Assembly (NCBI GenBank): GCA_902774155.1 | Contig: CACYHF010000009.1 | Span: 1-51,282 of the forward strand | Reading direction: 5' to 3' | DNA: 51,282 nt | Source of the DNA: an uncultured Bacteroidia bacterium | GTDB lineage: Bacteria > Bacteroidota > Bacteroidia > Bacteroidales > UBA932 | In this document: in pieces, positions 9,643-18,283 of the stretch | Numbering within the stretch: position 1 is the stretch's first letter | Layout: each line of letters begins with the position of its first letter | Program-made: the position numbers and the translations under genes | The notes under the pieces: generated by a model | What the model was told of the DNA's origin: nothing | The model's database searches: none | Seen by the model: the letters and a program-made list of their open reading frames with translations, nothing else

Positions 9643-10740
9643 ATGAAAAAGTTTGGTAGAATTCTGATTATCGTGCTGGTGGCAGCCGTATTCGTGGGCA
9701 CTTTCGCCTACCTGTTCCAGCGTTCCAAACCCAAAGAAGCCGTGTACCAGGAGCTGGTGCCCCAGATGGGCGACATCTCCAAGAGCACCGTGGTCACCGG
9801 CAAGATCCAGCCGCGCGACGAAGTGAACGTGAAGCCGCAGCTCAACGGCATCGTGGCCGAAGTGTACAAGAAGGCCGGCGAAACGGTGCAACAGAACGAA
9901 ATCATCGCCAAGCTCAAGGTGATTCCGGACATGAGCCAGCTAGCCAGCGCCCAGAGCCGCGTGCGCCTGAGCGAAGTGAACCTGAAACAGGCCCAGACCA
10001 ACCATGAGCGCGAAAAGAAGCTCTACGACCAGCAGCTGGTGAGCGCCGATGAGTACGAGAAAGTGCTCCAGGCCCTGCACCAGGCCCAGGAAGAGCACGC
10101 CATCGCCCAGGAAGCGCTGGAGATCGTGCGGGACGGTGTGGCTTCCTCCAACAAGAGCGGAAGTACCACGCTCATCCGTTCCACCATCGCAGGCCTCATC
10201 CTGGACGTGCCGGTGAAGGTAGGTAACTCCGTCACCATGTCCAACACCTTCAACGACGGTACCACCATCGCCACCGTGGCCAATATGAACGACCTCATCT
10301 TCGACGGCAACATCGACGAGACGGAAGTGGGCCGCCTGCACGTGGGGCTGCCGGTGCGCATCACCGTGGGCGCCCTGCAGGATCTGGCCTTCGACGCGGC
10401 ATTGGAGTACATCGCCCCCAAGGCCACCGAGTCCAACGGCACCAACCTCTTTGAGATCAAGGCGTCCGTAAGCGTTCCCGACAGCGTAACCATCCGCAGC
10501 GGCTACAGCGCCAACGCCGAGATTGTGCTGCAGGAAGTCAAGAACGTGCTTACCCTCCCGGAAAGCGCCATCCAGTACGACGGCGACCAGACCTATGTCT
10601 ATGTTCAGGGGGCCGATGGCTATGAGCGCCGCGACGTGGTAACCGGCCTGTCCGACGGGGTCAATATCGAGATTAAGGAAGGACTGCAGGACGGCGACAA
10701 AGTCCGCGGTCCTCAGATCATCAGCACCGAAAAGAAGTAG
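9643..10740 (+). CDS. Periplasmic adaptor (HlyD/MacA-type membrane fusion protein)
   Basis: This 365-aa protein has one N-terminal membrane anchor (ILIIVLVAAVFVGTFAYLF), then a split lipoyl/barrel domain (TGKIQPRDEVNVKPQLNGIV...KAGETVQQNEIIA), a helical hairpin of about 90 residues (SAQSRVRLSEVNLKQAQTN...AQEALEIV), and a beta-barrel C-terminal half. It would bridge the permeases in the inner membrane and the TolC-like channel. It comes after the permeases and 2 nt before the channel gene. Confidence 0.93.
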   Translation: MKKFGRILIIVLVAAVFVGTFAYLFQRSKPKEAVYQELVPQMGDISKSTVVTGKIQPRDEVNVKPQLNGIVAEVYKKAGETVQQNEIIAKLKVIPDMSQLASAQSRVRLSEVNLKQAQTNHEREKKLYDQQLVSADEYEKVLQALHQAQEEHAIAQEALEIVRDGVASSNKSGSTTLIRSTIAGLILDVPVKVGNSVTMSNTFNDGTTIATVANMNDLIFDGNIDETEVGRLHVGLPVRITVGALQDLAFDAALEYIAPKATESNGTNLFEIKASVSVPDSVTIRSGYSANAEIVLQEVKNVLTLPESAIQYDGDQTYVYVQGADGYERRDVVTGLSDGVNIEIKEGLQDGDKVRGPQIISTEKK

Positions 10741-10742
10741 CC

Positions 10743-12056
10743 ATGAAAACCTTATTGATCGCCCTTGCGCTGCTTCAGGCGCCCACTGATTCCCTCCCGG
10801 ACCTTTCCCGGCCCTGGTCCCTTCAACAGTGTATCGACTGGGCGCTGGAGCACAACCTTACCGTAGCCCAGCAGGAAGCCACCCTGGAGCGCAACGCCAT
10901 CGACAAGAATACGGCCGATTGGTCCTGGGTGCCCAACCTGAATGCATCGGCCAGCGAAAACTGGAGTTTCGGCCGCGGCATCGGCGGGGATAACACCTAT
11001 AAAAGCGGCAACAGCGCTTCAACGGGCTTCAACCTGAGCAGCGCCATGCCGCTGTTCGACGGCCTGGCCACGCCCAACCGCATCAAACTGGCCCGGCTGA
11101 ACCTGGAAGCCGCCACCGAGGACCTGGAGAAAGCACGCGACGACGTACGGGTCTCCGTAGCCAAAGCCTATGTCCAGATTCTGTACAATTACGAAATCCT
11201 GGACGTTGCGCGGGAGCAGCAGGCCATTGATTCGCTGCAGGTGGTACGCCTGAAGGGTCTGTTCGAGAACGGGAAGGCATCGGCCGCCGAACTCTCCCAG
11301 CAGGAAGCCTCCCTGGCACAGAGCCAGCTCTCGCTGGTGCAGGCGCAGAACAATGTGCGCGCCGCCCTGCTGGACCTTTCCCAGCTGCTGGAGTTGCCCG
11401 TCTGGCACGGTTTCTCTGTGCAACGGCCCAAGCTGCAGATGGAACAGGTGCTCATCAGTTCCCCCGATGATATTTTCGCCGATGCCGTGGGCATCCGTCC
11501 CGCCATACGGGCCGAAGAGTTGCGCCTGGAAGGCACGGAACGCTCCATCCGGATCGCAAAGGCGCAGTTATATCCTTCCCTCTCCCTGAGTGCCGGTCTG
11601 GGAACCAATTATTACACCAGCTTTGCCACGCAGGGATTCTGGGACCAGATGCGCAACAACTTCAGCCAGTATGTGGGCCTGTCGCTCAACATCCCTATCT
11701 TTACCCGTTTCTCGGCCCGGAACCAGGTGCGCACGGCGCAGGTAAACCGCCGCAACCAGGAAATCCAGCTGCAGCGGGCCAAGAACACCCTGTATAAGGA
11801 AATTGTACAGGCCTGGAACGGAGCCGTGGCAGCCAGAGCCAAGTGGGAAAGCGCCCACAAGGCCCAGGCGGCAGCCCAGGATGCCTTCGTCCTGCAGCAA
11901 GCCAAGTACGAGAACGGCAAAGCCACCCTCACCGAATTCAACGAAGCCCGCAACCGCCTGGTGAAAGCCCAGTCCGACGCCGTACAGGCCACTTACGAAT
12001 ATCTGTTCCAGACCCATCTGGTAGAATTCTACCGCGGCGGCACGCTGGAACTGTAG
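10743..12056 (+). CDS. TolC-like outer membrane efflux protein
   Basis: This 437-aa protein has a short signal sequence (MKTLLIALALLQAPTDS) and two OEP repeats: WSLQQCIDWALEHNLTVAQQ...SVAKAYVQILYNYEIL and a second half with QLYPSLSLSAGLGTNYY and NIPIFTRFSARNQV. These features mark the TolC/OprM outer membrane channel fold. It is the last component of the tripartite export operon that begins at 6396. Start codon spacing of 2 nt from the adaptor stop indicates one transcript. Confidence 0.93.
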   Translation: MKTLLIALALLQAPTDSLPDLSRPWSLQQCIDWALEHNLTVAQQEATLERNAIDKNTADWSWVPNLNASASENWSFGRGIGGDNTYKSGNSASTGFNLSSAMPLFDGLATPNRIKLARLNLEAATEDLEKARDDVRVSVAKAYVQILYNYEILDVAREQQAIDSLQVVRLKGLFENGKASAAELSQQEASLAQSQLSLVQAQNNVRAALLDLSQLLELPVWHGFSVQRPKLQMEQVLISSPDDIFADAVGIRPAIRAEELRLEGTERSIRIAKAQLYPSLSLSAGLGTNYYTSFATQGFWDQMRNNFSQYVGLSLNIPIFTRFSARNQVRTAQVNRRNQEIQLQRAKNTLYKEIVQAWNGAVAARAKWESAHKAQAAAQDAFVLQQAKYENGKATLTEFNEARNRLVKAQSDAVQATYEYLFQTHLVEFYRGGTLEL

Positions 12057-12065
12057 TTTTTTCGC

Positions 12066-12073
12066 TACATTTG
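12066..12073 (+). promoter_or_regulatory. -7 promoter box before the polyprenyl synthetase
   Basis: TACATTTG ends only 4 nt before the ATG at 12078. No convincing -33 element is seen, because that region lies within the end of the TolC-like gene. If active it would make an essentially leaderless mRNA. Confidence 0.5.
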
Positions 12074-12077
12074 TAGC

Positions 12078-13052
12078 ATGATTCAGGAAAATACTCTATC
12101 TCAGGCCATTCAGGACCTTTTTGGAAACATTGTCTTCCAGGCGGAACCTGCCGGGTTATATGACCCGCTTCGTTATATGATTGCCATCGGCGGCAAGCGG
12201 CTGCGCCCGCGGCTGTGCCTGCTCACCTACGGCATCTATCAGGACACGCTGGGGCCCCACATCCTGGAGCCCGCCGCCGGCCTGGAGGTTTACCATACTT
12301 TCACCCTCATCCACGACGATATCATGGACCGCAGTTCCCTTCGGCGCGGTCACGCAACCGTTTGGAAGAAATGGAACGAGGATACCGCCATCCTGAGCGG
12401 AGATGTAATGTGCATCGACGCTTTCAAGCGGATTGCCCAGGCGCCGGCCCAAGTGCTGCCGCAAGCCCTGGAACTGTTTTCCCAAACCGCCGCGGAGGTA
12501 TGTGACGGACAGCAGCTGGATATGGATTTCGAAAAACGTGAACACGTTTCCATGCCGGAGTATATGCGTATGATCGGCCTCAAAACCGGCGTACTCATCG
12601 CCTGCTCCGTGCAGATGGGGGCGCTCATCGGCGGGGCCGGCCTCACTGCCCAGAAGGCGCTGTATGATTATGGCTTTAACCTGGGCCTGGCTTTCCAGGT
12701 GGCCGATGATTACCTGGACGCTTATGGCGACGAAAAGGTATTCGGCAAACCTATCGGCGGGGATATCCTCAACGCCAAGAAGTCCTGGCTCACCATCAAG
12801 GCCGAAGAATTGGGCGCAGCCGGAGTGGCCCAGGCCCTGAACGCGCCTGCCGTTACAGAAGAGGAAAAAACCGCCAAGATTGCCCGCGTAAAGGCCCTGT
12901 ACGACAGTGTGGGCGTGGCCGATGCCGCCAAAGAGACCATTGCCGAGCTAAGCGCCCGCGCCATCGAGAGGGCCCGGGCGGCCGAACTGCCAGCAGAAGG
13001 GCTTGCTGCGTTGGAATCCTTCGCCAAACGCCTCGTAGGCCGGACTTTCTAA
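12078..13052 (+). CDS. Polyprenyl diphosphate synthase
   Basis: This 324-aa trans-isoprenyl diphosphate synthase elongates allylic diphosphates with IPP. The first aspartate-rich motif is DDIMD (residues 80-84) preceded by the family block GGKRLRPRL, with RRGHATVWKKWNE after it. The second aspartate-rich motif is DDYLDAYGD. In this organism such an enzyme would make the prenyl chain for menaquinone or shorter FPP/GGPP; chain length is not decidable here. Its stop lies 2 nt from that of the convergent amylase gene, without a terminator between them. Confidence 0.93.
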   Translation: MIQENTLSQAIQDLFGNIVFQAEPAGLYDPLRYMIAIGGKRLRPRLCLLTYGIYQDTLGPHILEPAAGLEVYHTFTLIHDDIMDRSSLRRGHATVWKKWNEDTAILSGDVMCIDAFKRIAQAPAQVLPQALELFSQTAAEVCDGQQLDMDFEKREHVSMPEYMRMIGLKTGVLIACSVQMGALIGGAGLTAQKALYDYGFNLGLAFQVADDYLDAYGDEKVFGKPIGGDILNAKKSWLTIKAEELGAAGVAQALNAPAVTEEEKTAKIARVKALYDSVGVADAAKETIAELSARAIERARAAELPAEGLAALESFAKRLVGRTF

Positions 13053-13054
13053 TC

Positions 13055-15298
13055 CTACAACTGGAACACTACGGAGGAGTTGGGACCCAGGATAAGGGTC
13101 TGCTCCTTCACGAAGCCGGTGCCCAGAAGGGCGACGGGCTTAGACATGCTGTCGGAGACGGTAACGCTCTTTTCCGAGTTGGCACAGTTGTGGACCACCA
13201 GGAGTTTCTGGCTGCCGGAGGTCATATACCAGGCAGCAAAAGAAGAACCGGACAGGCTCACCGGGGTCATATCACCCGTGGCAAGGGCCGGATAGGTGTT
13301 GCGAAGGCGGCTCCAGGACTTGTATACGTTCAGCAGGGAGTTTTCATCGGCCGATTGGTTTTCAACGGAAATCGCGCCCGTGAGCATGCTATTGTCCACT
13401 TTATTGTTCACGCCCTTCTTGGCAACCTGGGCAGCGGCGTCATCCCACACGATGGGGGCGCGCACATATTCATCGCCGCCGTTTTGGGTGCCCCAGTAGC
13501 CCAGTTCTTCGCCCTGGTAAACGAACGGCTTGCCCGGAGAAGTAAGCAGCATGGCTGCAGCCTGCTTTTCTTTGGCCAGGTTCTTGCCCAGGGACTCGGA
13601 GGAGCGGGCTTGGTCATGGTTGGTAAGGAAAATGGAAGTGATGGCATCGGGGCGCTGGGTGGTATGGTCGCTCAACCAGCCGCTTACCGATGAGGCAAAA
13701 CTGCTGCCGCTGCCACCCATGGCTTTGGTGATGGCGCCAAAGTACTCGAATTCAAAGTTGGAGATAAGGCCCGTGTAATACTGTTTTTCTATCCCGTGGC
13801 CTTCCCAGGCTTCGCCCACCATGAAGATATCGTCCGTATGGCCGGCTGCCTTGTAGGCGGCGTTCACGGCCTGGTACCACTGGTCCAGGAAGCGTTGGTT
13901 GGCCGGGATCTGGGCATTGTAGATCCAGATGACGGCATCCAGACGGAAACCGTCCACACCCAGGTTCACCCACTTGGTGGCGGCATCCACGGTGGCCTTG
14001 AAGGCGCCGGAGGTTTCACACTCCGTATACTTGCCATAGTTCAGGTCCGGCATGGAAGAGCCAAAAGCACCATAATAATAAGTGGTTTCGCCAAAGACGA
14101 TATCCGAAGCCGTGGAATTGTCCAGCGGGAAGGGCTTTCCTAAGGTAATGACGCTGTTTCCGGCCGATCCGCCGTATTTAGTGCCGGCAGGCCAGGAGTC
14201 GCTATTGGAGGTACGCACCAGGAAGCCCCAGTTGGTATCCACATCTATGGTGAGTTCATAGATATTGTCGGCCGTCTTGTACATACCCAGGCTCCCCCTG
14301 GAACCCACGTGGATCCAGCGTTCGGCATTGGTGGTATTGGGATTCTGCGGGGTATCTGTGGTTTCGGTCACCGTCACGTACTTGGTGCTGCCGCTCCAGT
14401 CCACTTTGAAATGCAGGCGGCCTTTGTAGCCGATATTTCCGTCGCCCAGCGAGAACCAGCCGCCCATGTTAGGCGACTTGGAGCCGCCGTAATTGTCGAT
14501 CTTGCCCGCCAGTCCGTCGGCCGTGGGATCGGTAGAGAGCACGTAATAGTCCCTGTAAGGGCTGTTCTTGGGATCGGCCTTCACGCTCTTGAACCATTCG
14601 TGGCCGGTGCCGGAATGATTAAGCACGAAGTCCATGTAAATCTTGATGCCCTTGGCGTGGGCGGCGTCTACGAGGGACTTGAAATCGGCCTCGGTGCCAT
14701 AGAGCGGGTTCACCGCCGCGTAGTCGTTCACGTCGTAGCCGTGGTAGGAATTGGTGGGATGCGCCGGGCTCAGCCACAAGGCCGTAACGCCCAAGCCGTC
14801 CAGGTAGTTCAGCTTGTTCTGGATGCCCTTGAAATCGCCCACACCGTCGCCGTCACTGTCGGCGAACGTGTACACCAGCAACTGGTAGGTGGTGGAAGCG
14901 CGCTTATTGCCGTCAAACGCGGCCGGAGCGGGCACAATAGCCACCTTGGCGGCGCCGGACTGGGATACGCTCACGCTGGCTTTCTTGCTGCCGCAGGCCA
15001 GGTCGACGGAACCCGTGCGGGCGTTTTCTCCCGTATTGGCATCCACCTTCACCGACAAGGAGCCGTTCCCGCTGCCCGAAGCCGGCGAAACATGGATCCA
15101 CCCGGCCGAAGCCGAGGCCGACCAGGAGCCGGATGCCGATACGGTAATGAGCTTGGTTGCAGTTTCCTCTTCGGAGAAAGACAGCGTCGTGGGGCTTACG
15201 GAAAGGCTTTCCTGTGGTGTGGGAGGCTCCGGGTTTACCTTTCCTCCGCAGGCCACCAGCGTCATAGCGGCCCATAGTATCCAGAGAATATTTTTCAT
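13055..15298 (-). CDS. Lipoprotein alpha-amylase, BACON domain plus GH13
   Basis: This SusG-like surface amylase cuts alpha-1,4-glucans. Starting at 15298 (MKNILWILWA) it has 747 residues with a lipoprotein signal ending LVACGG. Residues about 30-120 form a BACON-type domain (SVSPTTLSFSEEE...WIHVSPASGSGNGSLSV). The GH13 barrel follows with region I DFVLNH, region II GFRLDAVIW (nucleophile Asp), region III VGEAW (acid/base Glu) and region IV FLTNHDQ. A roughly 100-residue insertion in the barrel after SPYRDYYVLS may be a surface or binding subdomain. It is the last gene of the glucan locus, 57 nt after the SusE/F-like gene with a strong hairpin in the gap. Confidence 0.93.
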   Translation of the reverse strand: MKNILWILWAAMTLVACGGKVNPEPPTPQESLSVSPTTLSFSEEETATKLITVSASGSWSASASAGWIHVSPASGSGNGSLSVKVDANTGENARTGSVDLACGSKKASVSVSQSGAAKVAIVPAPAAFDGNKRASTTYQLLVYTFADSDGDGVGDFKGIQNKLNYLDGLGVTALWLSPAHPTNSYHGYDVNDYAAVNPLYGTEADFKSLVDAAHAKGIKIYMDFVLNHSGTGHEWFKSVKADPKNSPYRDYYVLSTDPTADGLAGKIDNYGGSKSPNMGGWFSLGDGNIGYKGRLHFKVDWSGSTKYVTVTETTDTPQNPNTTNAERWIHVGSRGSLGMYKTADNIYELTIDVDTNWGFLVRTSNSDSWPAGTKYGGSAGNSVITLGKPFPLDNSTASDIVFGETTYYYGAFGSSMPDLNYGKYTECETSGAFKATVDAATKWVNLGVDGFRLDAVIWIYNAQIPANQRFLDQWYQAVNAAYKAAGHTDDIFMVGEAWEGHGIEKQYYTGLISNFEFEYFGAITKAMGGSGSSFASSVSGWLSDHTTQRPDAITSIFLTNHDQARSSESLGKNLAKEKQAAAMLLTSPGKPFVYQGEELGYWGTQNGGDEYVRAPIVWDDAAAQVAKKGVNNKVDNSMLTGAISVENQSADENSLLNVYKSWSRLRNTYPALATGDMTPVSLSGSSFAAWYMTSGSQKLLVVHNCANSEKSVTVSDSMSKPVALLGTGFVKEQTLILGPNSSVVFQL

Positions 15299-15316
15299 AC
15301 ACGTAAAAATTGGCAA

Positions 15317-15342
15317 GCGGGCGCCCGGTCAGGGGCGCCCGC
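15317..15342 (-). repeat. GC-rich hairpin inside the glucan operon
   Basis: GCGGGCGCCC (15317-15326) and GGGCGCCCGC (15333-15342) pair perfectly around a 6-nt loop. It lies between the SusE/F-like gene and the amylase. No T-run follows directly on the minus strand, so it may act as an mRNA processing or stabilising structure, or as a weak attenuator, rather than a full terminator. Confidence 0.7.
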
Positions 15343-15355
15343 CTGAAATAAGGGA

Positions 15356-18268
15356 TTATTCAATGGTACCGGTTCCGGCATTGAAGTCCAGCGTCACTTT
15401 CTGACCGGCGCTCACATTCACGCGCTCCTGGTCGCCGCCATTGCCACGGTAGGCAATCTTGCCTTCCAGGATGATGAACTCACGGGTCCACCAGTCGGAG
15501 GTGGCGATGGAAGAAGCCGCGTAGATGCGCAGTTCGCCGCTGGCCGGGATGGTCACGGACAGCTTGCCTTCGGAAGCGGAGAACAGGGCATTGTCCATAC
15601 CCTCGTTCCAACCGCCGAAGCAGTTACCCATACCATACACCTTGGCAGGCTCCACGCACAGCTTCTTGTTCTCAGTGTCCACATAAATCATGTACACACC
15701 ATTCTCGGCCACGTAGCAGTTGCCGTCGCTTACGGTATAGCCGCTGTCTTCGCCCAGACCGGTGAAGTCACCGCCCCAAGCCTTGACAGAGTTGAACTTG
15801 AAGCCCTTGCCGGCCTCGATGTAACGGATAGACCAGAACTGGCCGGTCTTTCCGTTCACCGGGATCATCTCCAGGCCATTGGCTTCCCAGTCCCAACCAC
15901 CGACACCGTCGCCGATCATATACATATTCTCGGGCAGGGACGGAGTGTCGCCGCTGTACTCACCGCTGATGGTGATGGTCTCGGCGGCAGCGTCGTACAC
16001 CAGCACAACCGTAGCAGCACGGCCAAGCTTGATATTGTCGCCGCCAGGGGTCACAGCGAAGGGCTGGCCCAGTTCCTCGAACTTACCGCCGCGGTTTTCG
16101 GCCCAGTCTTCGTTCTTGCGGATCTTGATCTCGTCGGAAGCGCCCAGGAGCATTTCACCGGTCTGGAGCAGGCCATCGGCATTCTCGAAGAGGATGCCAT
16201 CCGGAGCAGCCCAACCGTTGATGGTGCCCACGACGCCCCAGTAGTTGAGTTCGGCGCCGGCAGGGTTCAGGATAATCACTTCGCAATCGGGACGGTAGTA
16301 CACATCGTAGTTGCCGGCCACACCGGGCTTGATGTTGTCGCCGTTGGGAACAGCCAGCACGGGCACGCCGATGGAAGTACGGCCGCCGCGGTTCTCGTCC
16401 CAATTGCTCTTGTAGCGGAGCTTCACTTCATCGGTCTCGGAGAGGGCGACGTTCCTGGCCACCAGGAACGAACCTTCCTCCTTGAGGATGATGTCCGGAG
16501 TTCCGCCCCAGCTGGTGATGGTACCTACCACGCCCCAGCCGCTTTCGGAAACGGTGATGGTAGCAGCCTCGGGATCATAGGTAACGATGTAGGAACCGGC
16601 CTCCACCTGGATGTTGTCACCACCGGGAACGGCGGCGAAAGGCTCGCCGATAGCGATCATGGTACCGCCCACGTTCTCGGCCCAGTCGTGGTTGTGACGG
16701 ATCTTGAAGCCACCTTCCAGCTTGGTAAGCGGAGATACCCACTTGCCGTCGGTGAGGACCATGTCCACATCGCCGCCCCAGCTGTTGAAGTCACCGATCA
16801 GGGACCACACATTACCGTCGGATACGGTGATGGTGAGGGCATCGGTATCCAGCTGTACCTTGTAGAAACCGGCACTGACCTTGATGTTGTCGCCACCGGC
16901 TACAGCCTCGAAGGGCTCGCCAAGGGCGGTCATCACGCCACCATAGTTCTCGTCCCAGCCGCCATCCTTGCGCCACTTGAATTCAGTGTCGCCTTCGGCG
17001 GTGATGTAAGCCGTCCAGATGTTGCCGTCCTGGGTGGCCAGGATGTCATTGTTCCAGTCGCCGTTGAGGCCGATGATGTTCCAACCGGTCACAGTCTCCG
17101 GCTCGGGTTCGGGTTCGTCGCCACCGATGATGTAGGAAACCTTGGCACCGGAAGCATTGGTGATGATGGCCGTACCGGCATCCGGGTTCACGAAGAGGTC
17201 GAAGACGCCGTCGGCACCCACCTTGATGTTGGGACCGTCCTGCGTCACGGCGAATTCGGTGTCGATACCGGCGAACTCACCGCCCATGTTCACGGCCCAG
17301 TCAGCGTCCTTGCGGAACTTGAATTCGTCGTTGGCCGCGATGTTTACGCTCAGTGCCACATGGCTGGTACCGTCGGTAATCATGGCGATGTCGCCGTTCC
17401 AGCTGATGCCGTAGTTGGACAGGTCGCCGATTACGGACCAGGTGCTGGCCTCGGTGTAATCCGGATAAGGATCGTAGGCCTCGGAGATCCAGGCGCTGCC
17501 GGACTCGTTGAAGAAGAGGTCGTACACGCCGTCGGTGCCCACCTTGATGTTGGGACCATCCTGGCTGAGGGAGAACTCGTTGTCCAGGCCACCGAAGTCG
17601 CCGCCGAAGTTCACGCCCCAATCCTGATCCTTGCGGAACTTGAATTCGTCAGCGGCATTCAGGTTCACATGAGCAGCCACGTGGTTGCCCTTGCCGTCGG
17701 TCCACATCACCAGATCCTTGTCCCAGGAGATTTCGTAGGCCGACAGGTCGCCGATCACAGACCAGTTGCTGATTTCGGTGTATTCCTCGTACGGGCTGCC
17801 CTGAGGCACGATTACCTCGAAGCTGGGAACCGAAATATGGCCCACGGCCTCTACATAACCATTGCGCGTGTTGTCACGGGCAGACTCCTGCATGGAAGCG
17901 CGGAGAGCCATTTCCAGGGAAACGACGGCGCCTTCCACATAACCCTGAGCAATGAGGGTACGGCAGAGAGTGGTCTTGGAAACACTGATAATGTTGCCGT
18001 TGATGGAAGAGGAAAGCACCTTGTTGGCGGGCTTGCCATCCACAGTGAGCAGCACCAGTGAGTGGTTCACCGGCATCTTCTGGTTGAAGTTCTGGTTGAA
18101 GGAGCCGGCGGTGAAGTTCACGAACACACCGTCATCGGTGACATCGTAGGCGTTGACGACGGGGGCAGTGGCCTTGCTGTCGTCGAACCGCACCAACTCC
18201 TGCTTGGCACAGGAAACGGCGGCGAGGGCGGCCGCACCTGCAAGAATAATCGATACTATTTTCTTCAT
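15356..18268 (-). CDS. SusE/SusF-like outer-membrane glycan-binding lipoprotein with about eight repeat modules
   Basis: This surface lipoprotein (970 aa from the ATG at 18268) has the signal MKKIVSIILAGAAALAAVSC. The first roughly 150 residues match the SusE N-terminal immunoglobulin-like domain (APVVNAYDVTDDGVFVNF). About eight consecutive modules of 85-110 residues follow, most with the pattern W-(S/G)VIG...W...D and FKxRxxxDWxxNxGG...GxNIKV. They resemble starch-binding domains of SusE/SusF, which normally carry two or three. The stretch PEPEPE separates modules 2 and 3. An ATG four codons upstream (18280) is possible, but 18268 gives the canonical signal peptide. It follows SusD by 15 nt. 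Confidence 0.88.
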   Translation of the reverse strand: MKKIVSIILAGAAALAAVSCAKQELVRFDDSKATAPVVNAYDVTDDGVFVNFTAGSFNQNFNQKMPVNHSLVLLTVDGKPANKVLSSSINGNIISVSKTTLCRTLIAQGYVEGAVVSLEMALRASMQESARDNTRNGYVEAVGHISVPSFEVIVPQGSPYEEYTEISNWSVIGDLSAYEISWDKDLVMWTDGKGNHVAAHVNLNAADEFKFRKDQDWGVNFGGDFGGLDNEFSLSQDGPNIKVGTDGVYDLFFNESGSAWISEAYDPYPDYTEASTWSVIGDLSNYGISWNGDIAMITDGTSHVALSVNIAANDEFKFRKDADWAVNMGGEFAGIDTEFAVTQDGPNIKVGADGVFDLFVNPDAGTAIITNASGAKVSYIIGGDEPEPEPETVTGWNIIGLNGDWNNDILATQDGNIWTAYITAEGDTEFKWRKDGGWDENYGGVMTALGEPFEAVAGGDNIKVSAGFYKVQLDTDALTITVSDGNVWSLIGDFNSWGGDVDMVLTDGKWVSPLTKLEGGFKIRHNHDWAENVGGTMIAIGEPFAAVPGGDNIQVEAGSYIVTYDPEAATITVSESGWGVVGTITSWGGTPDIILKEEGSFLVARNVALSETDEVKLRYKSNWDENRGGRTSIGVPVLAVPNGDNIKPGVAGNYDVYYRPDCEVIILNPAGAELNYWGVVGTINGWAAPDGILFENADGLLQTGEMLLGASDEIKIRKNEDWAENRGGKFEELGQPFAVTPGGDNIKLGRAATVVLVYDAAAETITISGEYSGDTPSLPENMYMIGDGVGGWDWEANGLEMIPVNGKTGQFWSIRYIEAGKGFKFNSVKAWGGDFTGLGEDSGYTVSDGNCYVAENGVYMIYVDTENKKLCVEPAKVYGMGNCFGGWNEGMDNALFSASEGKLSVTIPASGELRIYAASSIATSDWWTREFIILEGKIAYRGNGGDQERVNVSAGQKVTLDFNAGTGTIE

Positions 18269-18283
18269 AAGGCAGTTCATCTA

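Noticed and set aside
8140-9891. Long minus-strand open frame of 583 codons across the permease genes
   Set aside because: It lies opposite two clear MacB-type permeases, and its His/Gln/Gly-rich translation shows no family. It is a product of GC-rich codon bias.
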